From an uncultured Collinsella sp. (lineage in GTDB: Bacteria; Actinomycetota; Coriobacteriia; Coriobacteriales; Coriobacteriaceae): a stretch of DNA of 18,447 nt. Positions within the stretch are counted from its first letter, which is position 1. Each line of letters opens with the position of its first letter. The stretch covers positions 1 through 18,447 of the forward strand of contig CABQKL010000032.1 of the NCBI GenBank assembly GCA_902464645.1, given 5' to 3'. Made by a program: the position numbers and the translations under genes. The notes under the pieces were generated by a model that worked only from the letters and a program-made list of their open reading frames with translations, did no database searches and was not told the origin of the DNA. Of the stretch, positions 6,738 to 14,416 are shown piece by piece.

Positions 6738-6802
6738 CTTGCGCAGGACTGCCCGAGCAGGCAATCAAATATACTGCGGGCGGGCACGCGGCCCAGTCGG
6801 CT

Positions 6803-8011
6803 TTACGACAGCGCGATACCGCCAAGCCAGCCCCAACGCACGCCAGAGCCAGTGCCGTAGAACCCAATGAACGAGTCAAGCGACCTCGACGTGATGGCGC
6901 CCTCGTTGCTCATAACGATGCCGCCGCCAACATAGATGCCCACGTGTCCGTACAGCAGACCCGGCGTACCGGTGCCGCTGTGCGACGAGTCGGCCACGAT
7001 CATGCCCACCTGCAGCGCCGAACGATTGGAGCTGTAGCACCAGGCGTTAAACATATCGCACGCGTTACCGCCAAAGTAGCCAACGCCGGCGTTACGGAAG
7101 ACATTGGTAACCCACGCCGCGCACCAGTTCTGACCCGGCGAAGGCGTGGAGTAGCACGCGTTGACGACGGCCTGCTGCTTGCCCGAGCCGGCATTCTGCT
7201 GCGGAGTTCCGGGCGCATACGATCCACCACCCGAGCTCGAACCACCCGAGTAGGAATTGTTCTTGTTCGCGGCGGCCGCGGCAGCAGCGGCGGCCTTCCT
7301 GGCAGCCTCCTCGGCCTGGGCGGCAGCGAGAATCTCGGAATCACGCTGAGCCATGAGCTCCTTGACATCGTCAGAGAGGCCGTTCAGAACCGTCTGGACT
7401 TCCTGCTGCTTGGCCTGCATGTCCTGCATCTGGGCAGTCTGCTGGTCCTTGAGCTTCTCTAAGTCGGCCTTCTGCGACTCGAGCTCGGTCTTTTGCGCAT
7501 CGAGCTCTTCCTGGATGGTCTGAATGTCCTCGATGGCGTCGCGGTCGCTCTTGTTGATCTTCTCAACGTAATGCGCGTTGGCGACGAGTTCCTCAAACGA
7601 GCCAGAGGCCAGCAGCAGCGACAGGATGTTCGTGCCGCCGGACTTGTAGCTGGCGGCCACGCGATCGGAAAGGTCGTTGCGCTTCTTCTTGAGCTCGGCC
7701 TTCTTTTCATCGATCTGGGCCTGCGTGTCGTCAATCTTGCCCTGGACATTCTCGATGTCGTTGAGGGTCTGGGCATTCTTGTTGGCCAGCGCCGCATACT
7801 CATTTGCGATGCTGTCGAGCTGGGCCTGAACCTCGTCGAGCTGGGCCTGGGCGGCATTCAGTTTATCGGTGGTTTCTTTGGAAGCCTCCGCCGCATGGGC
7901 GCGAGCGGGCAGACCAAAAAGAACTGCCGCAGAAGCGGCGCCGAACAGGGCCTTGAGGGCAGTGCGGCGCGAGAGCTCCTGGGAAAGGATGGAATCGCTG
8001 TTTGGTGACAT
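6803..8011 (-). CDS. Secreted coiled-coil peptidoglycan hydrolase (PcsB/CwlO-like, CHAP/NlpC-type catalytic domain)
   Basis: This 402-aa exported protein begins with a Tat-type signal peptide: SRRTALKALFG, a hydrophobic stretch, then an ARAHA cleavage site near residue 40. Residues about 45-245 form a long charged coiled coil (repeated AQLDEVQAQLDS-like heptads), as in the regulatory domain of PcsB/CwlO hydrolases controlled by FtsEX. An Ala-rich and Gly/Ser linker leads to a cysteine-peptidase-like domain from about 275, with the nucleophile candidate Cys297 (NWCAAWVTNVF) and His356 (YGHVGIYVGGG), a CHAP or NlpC/P60-type arrangement. It probably cleaves peptidoglycan cross-links during division. 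The ATG at 8011 has GGAG 5 nt upstream. It is monocistronic, divergent from galE and followed by two terminators. Twin-arginine export is unusual for this family, so the SRR could also sit in an ordinary Sec signal. Confidence 0.88.
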   Translation of the reverse strand: MSPNSDSILSQELSRRTALKALFGAASAAVLFGLPARAHAAEASKETTDKLNAAQAQLDEVQAQLDSIANEYAALANKNAQTLNDIENVQGKIDDTQAQIDEKKAELKKKRNDLSDRVAASYKSGGTNILSLLLASGSFEELVANAHYVEKINKSDRDAIEDIQTIQEELDAQKTELESQKADLEKLKDQQTAQMQDMQAKQQEVQTVLNGLSDDVKELMAQRDSEILAAAQAEEAARKAAAAAAAAANKNNSYSGGSSSGGGSYAPGTPQQNAGSGKQQAVVNACYSTPSPGQNWCAAWVTNVFRNAGVGYFGGNACDMFNAWCYSSNRSALQVGMIVADSSHSGTGTPGLLYGHVGIYVGGGIVMSNEGAITSRSLDSFIGFYGTGSGVRWGWLGGIALS

Positions 8012-8234
8012 ATGTACTCCGTTACATGCTTATTTATATGTCGCTCAACTCATACATATTAGCGTACATATGGCGCGTCCCAACGATTTCCACGAACGGC
8101 AGGAAACTACAAGGTCGGCGGCTCGTAAGCAAATGCCAAAGATCAGGTTATGCGTACGCAAGCTCTTCTATGAGTACGTTAGCACAATCCTCTGCTTTTC
8201 CTACAGCGCACGATTTGGGCGTCCCTGCCTGCGC

Positions 8235-8240
8235 TATACT
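8235..8240 (+). promoter_or_regulatory. galE -10 element
   Basis: TATACT lies 37 nt before the galE ATG in the 266-bp divergent region 8012-8277. The -35 is weak (TTTGGG-like at short spacing). The same region holds an inverted pair CATATGTAC (8009-8017) and GTACATATG (8064-8072) near the hydrolase start; its role is unknown. I see no other gene or RNA there. Confidence 0.4.
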
Positions 8241-8277
8241 CCCCTGAAGAAGTGTTCCTGATTCGATAGGAGACTAC

Positions 8278-9339
8278 ATGTCCAAAGCACTCGACCCCAA
8301 AGACACCTGTGTCCTCGTTACCGGTGGCGCCGGCTTTATCGGCTCGCACACCGTCGTTCAGCTGCTCGAGGGTGGCTACCAGGTCGTCATCGTCGATGAT
8401 CTCTCCAACTCCAGCGCCGTCGCCGTCGACCGCGTCAAGACCATCGTGGGCGACGAGGCCGCCAAGAACCTCACCTTCTACGAGGCCAACGTGCTCGACC
8501 GCGATGCGATGAACAAGATCTTCGATGCCCATCAGATCGACCGCGTCATCCACTTTGCCGGCTTTAAGGCCGTCGGCGAGTCGGTGAGCAAGCCCGTCGA
8601 GTACTACCACAACAACATCGAAAACACCCTGGTGCTCATCGACGTCATGCGCAACCATGGCTGCAAGTCCATCATCTTCTCGAGCTCCTCGACCGTCTAC
8701 GGCGACCCGGACAACCCGCCTGTCACCGAGGAAGACCCCAAGAAGCCCGCAACCAACCCCTATGGCTGGACCAAGTGGATGATCGAGCAGATCCTTATGG
8801 ACGTTCACACCGCCGACCCCGAGTGGGACGTTGTGCTACTCCGCTACTTCAACCCCATCGGCGCCCATCCGTCGGGCCTGATCGGCGAGGACCCCAAGGG
8901 CATCCCCAACAACCTGGTGCCCTATGTTGCGCAGGTTGCCGTGGGCAAGCTCGAGGCCGTTCAGGTCTTTGGCAACGACTACCCCACACCCGACGGCACC
9001 GGTGTGCGCGACTACATCCACGTGTGCGATCTGGCCTCTGGTCACGTTGCCGCCCTTAACTGGATGAACGGCAAGACCGGCGTCGAGATCTTTAACCTGG
9101 GCACCGGCACCGGTACCTCGGTACTCGAGGTCGTCGCCGCCTTCTCCAAGGCTTGTGGCAAGGAGCTGCCCTACGTGATCCGCGAGCGCCGCGCCGGCGA
9201 TATCGCCGCCAACTGGTGCGATGCCTCCAAGGCCGAGCGCATGATGGGCTGGAAGGCTCAGTACGACATCGCGGATATGTGCCGCGACAGCTGGAACTGG
9301 CAGAGCCACAACCCCAACGGCTTCGCCGACGCCGAGTAG
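8278..9339 (+). CDS. galE: UDP-glucose 4-epimerase
   Basis: This 353-aa cytoplasmic short-chain dehydrogenase/reductase-type epimerase interconverts UDP-glucose and UDP-galactose in the Leloir pathway and supplies UDP-Gal for surface glycans. The NAD-binding motif VTGGAGFIGSHTVVQLL is at residues 14-30. The catalytic Ser/Tyr/Lys region includes IFSSSSTVYGDP near 138 and NPYGWTKWM near 159 (Tyr-x3-Lys). The substrate-binding LLRYFNPIGAHPSGLIGEDP is near 187. Length fits bacterial GalE. The ATG at 8278 follows ATAGGAG by about 6 nt. It has its own promoter and a terminator 44 nt past the stop, so it is monocistronic. Codon use is that of the GC-rich core genome. Confidence 0.97.
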   Translation: MSKALDPKDTCVLVTGGAGFIGSHTVVQLLEGGYQVVIVDDLSNSSAVAVDRVKTIVGDEAAKNLTFYEANVLDRDAMNKIFDAHQIDRVIHFAGFKAVGESVSKPVEYYHNNIENTLVLIDVMRNHGCKSIIFSSSSTVYGDPDNPPVTEEDPKKPATNPYGWTKWMIEQILMDVHTADPEWDVVLLRYFNPIGAHPSGLIGEDPKGIPNNLVPYVAQVAVGKLEAVQVFGNDYPTPDGTGVRDYIHVCDLASGHVAALNWMNGKTGVEIFNLGTGTGTSVLEVVAAFSKACGKELPYVIRERRAGDIAANWCDASKAERMMGWKAQYDIADMCRDSWNWQSHNPNGFADAE

Positions 9340-9382
9340 CACTCAACCGCGGTAGATTTCTGGGCATATTCCAAAATCTACG

Positions 9383-9416
9383 GGCCCCGGCCTCCAATGT
9401 GAGGTCGGGGCCTTTT
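9383..9416 (+). terminator. galE rho-independent terminator
   Basis: GGCCCCGGCCTC (9383-9394), loop CAATGT, GAGGTCGGGGCC (9401-9412), then TTTT. The 12-bp stem contains one G-U pair. Confidence 0.9.
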
Positions 9417-9633
9417 AGGAGCTCGTTCTCGGGCTCGAGCTCGCGCATGCACTTGCGGCCGCCGCGACCGGGTGGTTGGTCAGCTCCTTCTTCCTGACCG
9501 TCACCCATCTTCCCAGGGTCTTCTCGTTGATGCCGAGGTCGGCTGCCACTTGGGCGATGGGCTTCCCCGACGCGGCGGCGAAGTCTGCGGCCTCGGCGCG
9601 GTACCCCGCTGTGTAGGAGGGCCCGTCTGCCAT
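9415..9633 (-). pseudogene. IS3-type transposase OrfA remnant (frameshifted, truncated)
   Basis: From the ATG at 9633 (AGGAG site 8 nt upstream) the frame encodes a typical OrfA helix-turn-helix: YTAGYRAEAADFAAASGKPI, then AQVAADLGINEKTLGRW. After KKELTNHP the frame degenerates into Ala/Ser codons. The expected leucine-zipper segment CMRELEPENELLKGP appears in another minus-strand frame at about 9410-9455, so a small indel has broken the gene. It then runs directly into the galE terminator. No OrfB or DDE sequence is present, so this is an inactive scar. It marks the left border of the accessory island. Confidence 0.8.
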
Positions 9634-9726
9634 GACTGACACTCCTTTCTTTTTGGCGCTGAAACGATTATCGCCGCTCAACGCCATTCCTCTAAGTCAA
9701 GTGTCCTTGAATACGATACAGTTCAA

Positions 9727-9849
9727 ATGGACGAGGAGAATCTGGCGCTCCTCTCGATGAGCCCGGAGAGGTCCCTGGTCGTCACCTTCCCCCGCGCGAA
9801 CGCGAAGCGGACGGCGGCGAGCCATGTCCTCACCGCGCGTTCCATTTAG
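9727..9849 (+). CDS. Small ORF of 40 codons in the island border, doubtful
   Basis: An ATG-to-TAG frame (MDEENLALLSMSPERS...) lies between the IS3 remnant and the ATPase gene. No ribosome binding site precedes the ATG. The frame is open for more than 20 codons upstream, so it may be the tail of a decayed gene. The protein is not recognised. Apart from this, the IS scar and the promoter at 9857, the gap 9634-9926 shows nothing I can name. Confidence 0.2.
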   Translation: MDEENLALLSMSPERSLVVTFPRANAKRTAASHVLTARSI

Positions 9850-9856
9850 GGAGTCC

Positions 9857-9885
9857 TCGAGAAGTCGATCTCTCTGTGCGATAAT
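9857..9885 (+). promoter_or_regulatory. Promoter of the ATPase-nuclease operon
   Basis: TCGAGA (9857-9862), a 17-bp spacer, then GATAAT (9880-9885) preceded by TGC, an extended -10. This would start RNA near 9892, about 35 nt ahead of the ATPase start codon. Confidence 0.5.
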
Positions 9886-9926
9886 CGAGCTATTGAGTCT
9901 CGCGAGTTTAGAGCTGGTGATATGCA

Positions 9927-11225
9927 TTGAAAATCAAGATGAAAAACATCGGCAGGGTCGCTGAGGCCGATATCGAGATTAATGGTATTGCCGTGATCGC
10001 CGGGGAGAACGGGACGGGGAAAAGCACGGTTGGAAAAGCGCTTTATGCGGCCTTCAACAGCATGTCCGATTCGGAGAACAAAATCGACCGCATGAGGCGC
10101 AATAGTGTTGAGCGCGCCATCAGGAAGGCATATGTGGGAAGCCCTCTCGACTCCACGTCTCGCCACAGGCGAACTGCTGGAAGAATGAATAGTTTCATCG
10201 ACAGGGTTTTTTCGGGCGAGTGCACGAGGGACGAGCTTATTGATGAGATAAAGGAGTATTACGGGGAGGAGATCTCCCGTGAGATCGAATCCGATTTCAC
10301 GAATGGCGTAGCAGGAGTTGCCGATCAGATTATCGAGATCATGGATATCTCCGATGATGAGGTATTTCGTGCGATTGCGACAAACAGGTTCCGAAGCGAG
10401 TTCAACGGCCAGATCAATTCGGTTTTCGGCGAAGAGCCCGGGAAGGTCGAACTCCAGATAAAGGACGCATCTACGGTTTTCTCGGTTGCAAGTGACGAGG
10501 TGGCGGAGGTGCACGATAGGAGGGTTTTGCGATTCAGGGCGCATTATCTGGACGACCCGTTCCTGATCGATTCTCTCGGAGGACCCTACGGCCCCGCTTT
10601 TCGGTTCAAGCCCCTCCTTGGACACCAGGAGGAGCTGCGGCAAGATTTGATTCAGGCGACCATCCGTAACGATGACAGCGAGTCCTCGCTGTTCGAAGAG
10701 ATCGCGAAGGAGCGACACCTGAAGGTTCTCATGGACAAGGTTTCCTCCTTATGTCCGGGGCATTTCGAGAGGAGCGAAAGTCGCGGTCACCTTACGTATC
10801 TCGAAGAGGGCTTCGCTCGGGGGTTGGAGCCTGGGAACCTTTCTGCTGGCTTGAAGACGTTCGCCATCATGAAGGTGCTCTTGAAGTCCGGCGCGCTAGA
10901 TGCCGGAGGGACTATTATCCTCGATGAACCCGAGATTCATCTTCATCCTGCATGGCAGCTGGCCTTCGCCGAGATAATCGTGCTGCTCCAGAAAGAGCTC
11001 GGGATGCACGTCTTAATGAGCACCCATAGTCCATATTTCCTGAATGCGATCGAAGTGTATTCTAAGAAGCACGCTGTTGATGGATTGTGCTCATATTATC
11101 TTGCGGAGACCTGCACTGATGGACGCTCTCGCTTTGCCGATATAACCGGCTCGACTGAGGTCGCCTACGAGAAGCTGGCGGCTCCTTTTGATACGCTTGA
11201 GAGGGAGGAGTACGGCCTTGAGTAG
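9927..11225 (+). CDS. ABC/RecF-type AAA ATPase of a putative defence module
   Basis: This 432-aa soluble ATPase has Walker A GENGTGKST (residues 26-34), an ABC-signature-like NLSAGLKTF (about 303-311), Walker B TIILDEPEIHLHPAW (about 328-342) and a switch-type MSTHSPYF (about 363). These are hallmarks of the AAA_15/AAA_21, OLD and RecF-like ATPases found in many phage-defence systems. There is no Toprim domain, so it is not a full OLD nuclease. The TTG at 9927 follows GGTGA by 7 nt; the ATG four codons later is an alternative. The next gene overlaps it by 8 nt and encodes a nuclease-like protein, which points to an ATPase-nuclease complex like Septu or Gabija in logic but with different parts. 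GC is lower than galE and transposase scars lie on both sides, so horizontal acquisition is likely. A DNA-repair role is a less likely alternative. Confidence 0.85.
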   Translation: MKIKMKNIGRVAEADIEINGIAVIAGENGTGKSTVGKALYAAFNSMSDSENKIDRMRRNSVERAIRKAYVGSPLDSTSRHRRTAGRMNSFIDRVFSGECTRDELIDEIKEYYGEEISREIESDFTNGVAGVADQIIEIMDISDDEVFRAIATNRFRSEFNGQINSVFGEEPGKVELQIKDASTVFSVASDEVAEVHDRRVLRFRAHYLDDPFLIDSLGGPYGPAFRFKPLLGHQEELRQDLIQATIRNDDSESSLFEEIAKERHLKVLMDKVSSLCPGHFERSESRGHLTYLEEGFARGLEPGNLSAGLKTFAIMKVLLKSGALDAGGTIILDEPEIHLHPAWQLAFAEIIVLLQKELGMHVLMSTHSPYFLNAIEVYSKKHAVDGLCSYYLAETCTDGRSRFADITGSTEVAYEKLAAPFDTLEREEYGLE

Positions 11226-11886
11226 CGACCTGTGCGCCTCCTGCCCTCATCCGAACTCTCCCGCGGTGCCAGATGGCAGCGATGGTTGCTCCCGTTGCAG
11301 GACCTGTATCCTAAGGGACTGCACGTCGACCATCTCCAAAACATCCAGAGACGGGAGCGTCTCTCTTGTGGATGACGATTTCCCTGTTGTCAATTTTGAC
11401 TCTGTTAAAGAATGCTACTGCAAAAAGGTCAATAGGTGGATGCAACTCCCGCGCTCCGCCGATGCGCTGTATTGCGACCGGGAAACGTTATATCTAGTCG
11501 AATTTAAGAACGGCAGTCTGAAGGAGACGCTGGGGAAGAGGCTCAATCCCAAGGATGACGAAGAGCTTGGTATCAATCTTGGCCAAAGGGACGCCCTCAT
11601 CGAGAAGTGCAAGGACAGCGTTTTGATCTGCTCGGACCTGTGGGGAAAGAGGACGAGATGGTTTCGCGAGCACTGCGTCTTTGTTTTGGTATACAACGAG
11701 GACAAGAACAAGACCGCGTTGAAGCGAGTTGCCAGTTCGATTAGGAGAAAAGCACGCTTTGGGCTTCCTGACAAATTGAAAGGGTTTTGCGTGAAGGATG
11801 TCTTGACGCTAACCGAAAAGGAGTTTTCGACATCGCTCCTTTCAACTTGGCGAGACGCAGAAGAAATCGCGGAGGTCGACGCGTAG
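11218..11886 (+). CDS. Cys-rich N-terminus plus PD-(D/E)xK-like nuclease, partner of the ATPase
   Basis: I place the start at TTG 11218, which has a strong GGGAGGAG site 7 nt upstream inside the ATPase gene and gives 222 residues. The N-terminus holds six cysteines at 6, 9, 24, 27, 30 and 35 (CASC, then CSRCRTC), a likely zinc-binding knuckle. A mixed alpha/beta domain follows with SADALYCDRETLYLVEFKNG, that is Asp82, Glu95-x-Lys97. This fits the D-(x)n-ExK active-site pattern of restriction-type nucleases. Helices and strands continue to the C-terminus (DSVLICSDLW, then HCVFVLVYNEDK). The 8-nt overlap with the ATPase implies coupled translation and joint action. A weak hairpin CCGTGT/ACACGG (11989-12008) lies downstream. 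I do not recognise a named family; nuclease activity is inferred from the motif only. Confidence 0.75.
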   Translation: MSSDLCASCPHPNSPAVPDGSDGCSRCRTCILRDCTSTISKTSRDGSVSLVDDDFPVVNFDSVKECYCKKVNRWMQLPRSADALYCDRETLYLVEFKNGSLKETLGKRLNPKDDEELGINLGQRDALIEKCKDSVLICSDLWGKRTRWFREHCVFVLVYNEDKNKTALKRVASSIRRKARFGLPDKLKGFCVKDVLTLTEKEFSTSLLSTWRDAEEIAEVDA

Positions 11887-12051
11887 GAGACCGAAAAGCA
11901 TCCGGTGGCTATCTGCTCCCGATTTCGATCGTTCGTCTACAGTCGGTTTTCTTTCCGCTGCGACCGCCAGTTTGCGATGAGTCGCGCACCGTGTGAAGCT
12001 CAACACGGATGAAATACAAATAAAATCCCCCTTGCACTGTGTTGATAAATA

Positions 12052-12510
12052 TTACTCGTCGAACTCATCTGAGCTGGGCCTTCTTGCATAGAACTGCCTG
12101 AACCTGAGCGTTTTCGGGTATCGCATTGCCCGATCGAGCACCATCGCGACCTTCTCAAGCTTGTCCTCGGGCGGACTCATAGCCACAGCCCTGCATGTCG
12201 TCCCGGTTGGAGCCGGGGTGAACCCTCAGGAAGCTCTGCATGAAGTAGCGCATCCGGTTCACGAGCCCCAGCGGGTTCTGGCCGTCGGGAACGCACTTGA
12301 GCAGCTTCGCGTTGTAGCGCTGGCTCTTCAGTGACAGCTTGTTGACAAGCGTCATGTGCGCGCCCTCCATGTCGTGGATGAGCGTGGAGCCGGGCGTCAC
12401 ACGGCCCTCGAACGTCGCCAAGGTCTTCGCCCTGCTCGTCTTGCCAAGGCCCTCCCGGATGAAGATTGAATGCCTGGTTCGTCGCAGCCGAGTGCGACAC
12501 GGCCTCTACC
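12052..12510 (-). pseudogene. Transposase C-terminal remnant with at least two frameshifts
   Basis: Read on the minus strand, three frames join to one transposase-like protein. CDEPG (about 12490) continues in another frame as SIFIREGLGKTSRAKTLATF, then GSTLIHDMEGAHMTLVNKLS, LKSQRYNAKLLKCVPDGQNP and HPGSNRDDMQG. It then shifts again to VAMSPPEDKLEKVAMVLDRA and RYPKTLRFRQFYARRP, ending at TAA 12052-12054. The conserved HD-x-EGAH and YNAKLL segments are those of a DDE-type transposase seen in many gut Actinobacteria and Firmicutes; I cannot name the IS family with certainty. The N-terminal part is missing. It borders the ATPase-nuclease module on the right. The gap 11887-12051 to its left shows only the weak hairpin mentioned with the nuclease gene. 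Confidence 0.7.
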
Positions 12511-12608
12511 CGAGATCATCATCTCTACACATAGCCCATCATTCGACAAGAACGCGCAGTTCGTCCTGCATAGGCGCATGGTGTCCCCCTCCGCCGCAAG
12601 AGGGGAGC

Positions 12609-12647
12609 AAAAGAAAGGTCCCCTTGTCACTACCGGACAAAGGGACC
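12609..12647 (-). terminator. Terminator of the peptide-maturase/ABC operon
   Basis: On the minus strand GGTCCCTTTGTC, a 7-nt loop, then GACAAGGGGACC (one mismatch) is followed by TTTCTTTT, an intrinsic terminator. It lies 135 nt past the stop of the ABC exporter. A run of eight C residues (12646-12653) abuts it. The rest of the gap 12511-12781 shows no gene. Confidence 0.8.
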
Positions 12648-12781
12648 CCCCCCTGGGCAAACACGCTATAAAACCTTCTTGCCGAGCGGCTGAGTCTCAG
12701 GACACCGACGGCGCACCCGTAGACCTACCCATAATCCACGCCATTTCAAGTTTCTTGGTCTTCAACGCCACAATCCGATAA

Positions 12782-14416
12782 TCATCCAGCCGTCGAAATG
12801 ACCTCGTCACAGGCGGCAAGCATCTCCTCGTCATGAGTGACAACGATTACAATATGGTCTCTCTTAATTTCATGAAGCAATTTGATCAGCGCGCCTCGAC
12901 TCTTCGCATCAAGTGCTGAGGTCGGTTCATCAAAAAGCATAACGTCCGGCGATTTCAACAGCTGTCTCACAATTGCAATCTTTTGCTTCTCGCCGCCGGA
13001 CACCCCTCCTTTCCCGCCGTCAAGCATCGCCGTTGCCCCGTTCTCCACAGAAGCAACCATTTCGTCTAGCCCCAATATGACAAGCATCCGATTCAGCTTA
13101 TCCATCTCGTAATCATCAGAAAGCAGCGTAAGATTATCGAGAATCGTCCCCTCAACGATAGGGGGTTCTTGCTCCGTAATGCTGACTCGACACCGCCGCA
13201 ATGCATATCGATCGATGCAACGCTGTGACACCCCGTTGTAGCGAACGGCCCCTTCTGTGTCATCTGGATATAGCCCCAATATCACTGACAGCAGCGAGCT
13301 CTTCCCCGAACCATTCGGCCCCGAGATTCCATATAGCCGACCCCTGGAAAACGCGAGCCCCTCAATGCTTAACGCGACCCTTTCCGCCCCTGGATAACGT
13401 AGCTTGATGTTCTCTAGACGGATTTCCTCAATCGGACCAAGCGCCAATTTGCCATTCGCTTCCACCGGGACATCCCAAATTCTTTTCAGCCGCTCATAGC
13501 ATACGCGATTAGTCTGGTAATCCCTTCCCCAGCCCAACAAATACTGTACCGCTGAGCTTAAGTTCGAATAATATCCAACAGCAGTCACGAGAAAACCAGG
13601 CAACAGTCTCCCGCCCATCACTTCAACCGCGCCCACAGCAAGAAGACATCCTTGAGCGGCGGAAGCGACCAACGCGTTGCCAAAGGTAAATCTAGACCCT
13701 ACTTCCTGATTTGCTCTCATCGTTGGATAGAGCCCATTAAAAGCTTCGACCAGTACAGCGCGGGACCTATCGAACAAAGCATGTTTGCGGATGAAATCAA
13801 CTTTCTCCAACTGATCTTGTAGACAGGAAAAAAACCTCGCGCTCTGCTCTTGTACGTCAAAACTTCTCTCAAACAGCCTTGCGCGTGAAACCGCATAAAA
13901 AGCGGCACTCGCTGCCGCAAGAACAAGGCAGACCACACTCAACTTGATATTCAGGCTACCGAGAACAAACAGGGCGGACAAAAGGGTGATAACGTTGCTT
14001 GAAACCCCCACAACCGAGTTGATTACGAAGATGACAAGGTCATTAGCGTCGTGATTGATTTGCTGGTTATAATACGACGCGTTGAAGCCCTCGAAGAATG
14101 CCTGGGGAAGGTGCTTCACGTGCTCAAGCGTATCCGCATTTAAGCCGAACCCCGCATGCGACTGAAGGTTGATGTACAGCATCTCTGAGCAATACACTAG
14201 TCCCGCTCGAACCGCTTGGACCGCAACCAAAATAAGGCAACAAACGAGAACGGCGGCAAGATCGGCGCTGGCCGGCATCGCCAATCGGTTTACCACTATG
14301 CCGGTAAGAAAGGGACCCGCAAGCGCAAGCAGCCCGACCAAAACTGTTACGACAAGATAGGCGTAGAATCGACCGCCCAGTATATATTTTCTACAGAGAT
14401 TAAGCATCAGCCTCAT
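12782..14416 (-). CDS. Fused ABC exporter (membrane domain plus ATPase), probable peptide exporter
   Basis: This 544-aa half-transporter has an N-terminal membrane domain with about six hydrophobic helices (for example YAYLVVTVLVGLLALAGPFL near the start, VITLLSALFVLGSLNI, and LLPGFLVTAVGYY) and a C-terminal nucleotide-binding domain. The latter has Walker A GPNGSGKSS (366-374), signature VSGGEKQK (about 471), Walker B VMLFDEPTSALDAKS (about 490) and the switch THDEE. No C39 peptidase domain precedes it, so leader removal would need another enzyme. The start is either the ATG at 14416 used here or a GTG at 14428; both overlap the end of the radical SAM gene, which suggests coupled translation. 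It is last in the operon, before the terminator. Its likely job is to export the modified peptide; this is inferred from context. Confidence 0.88.
   Translation of the reverse strand: MRLMLNLCRKYILGGRFYAYLVVTVLVGLLALAGPFLTGIVVNRLAMPASADLAAVLVCCLILVAVQAVRAGLVYCSEMLYINLQSHAGFGLNADTLEHVKHLPQAFFEGFNASYYNQQINHDANDLVIFVINSVVGVSSNVITLLSALFVLGSLNIKLSVVCLVLAAASAAFYAVSRARLFERSFDVQEQSARFFSCLQDQLEKVDFIRKHALFDRSRAVLVEAFNGLYPTMRANQEVGSRFTFGNALVASAAQGCLLAVGAVEVMGGRLLPGFLVTAVGYYSNLSSAVQYLLGWGRDYQTNRVCYERLKRIWDVPVEANGKLALGPIEEIRLENIKLRYPGAERVALSIEGLAFSRGRLYGISGPNGSGKSSLLSVILGLYPDDTEGAVRYNGVSQRCIDRYALRRCRVSITEQEPPIVEGTILDNLTLLSDDYEMDKLNRMLVILGLDEMVASVENGATAMLDGGKGGVSGGEKQKIAIVRQLLKSPDVMLFDEPTSALDAKSRGALIKLLHEIKRDHIVIVVTHDEEMLAACDEVISTAG

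Noticed and set aside
8179..8808. 209-codon minus-strand frame opposite galE
   Set aside because: Antisense shadow of galE made of Val/Asp/Gly-rich repeats typical of GC-rich complement frames.
9846..10718. 290-codon minus-strand frame opposite the ATPase gene
   Set aside because: The ATPase on the plus strand has all nucleotide-binding motifs in order; the antisense frame has none.
12397..12660. 87-codon minus-strand frame with several cysteines, considered as a Cys-rich RiPP precursor
   Set aside because: Its 5' part crosses the operon terminator and its 3' part overlaps the transposase remnant, with GCDEPG belonging to that remnant.
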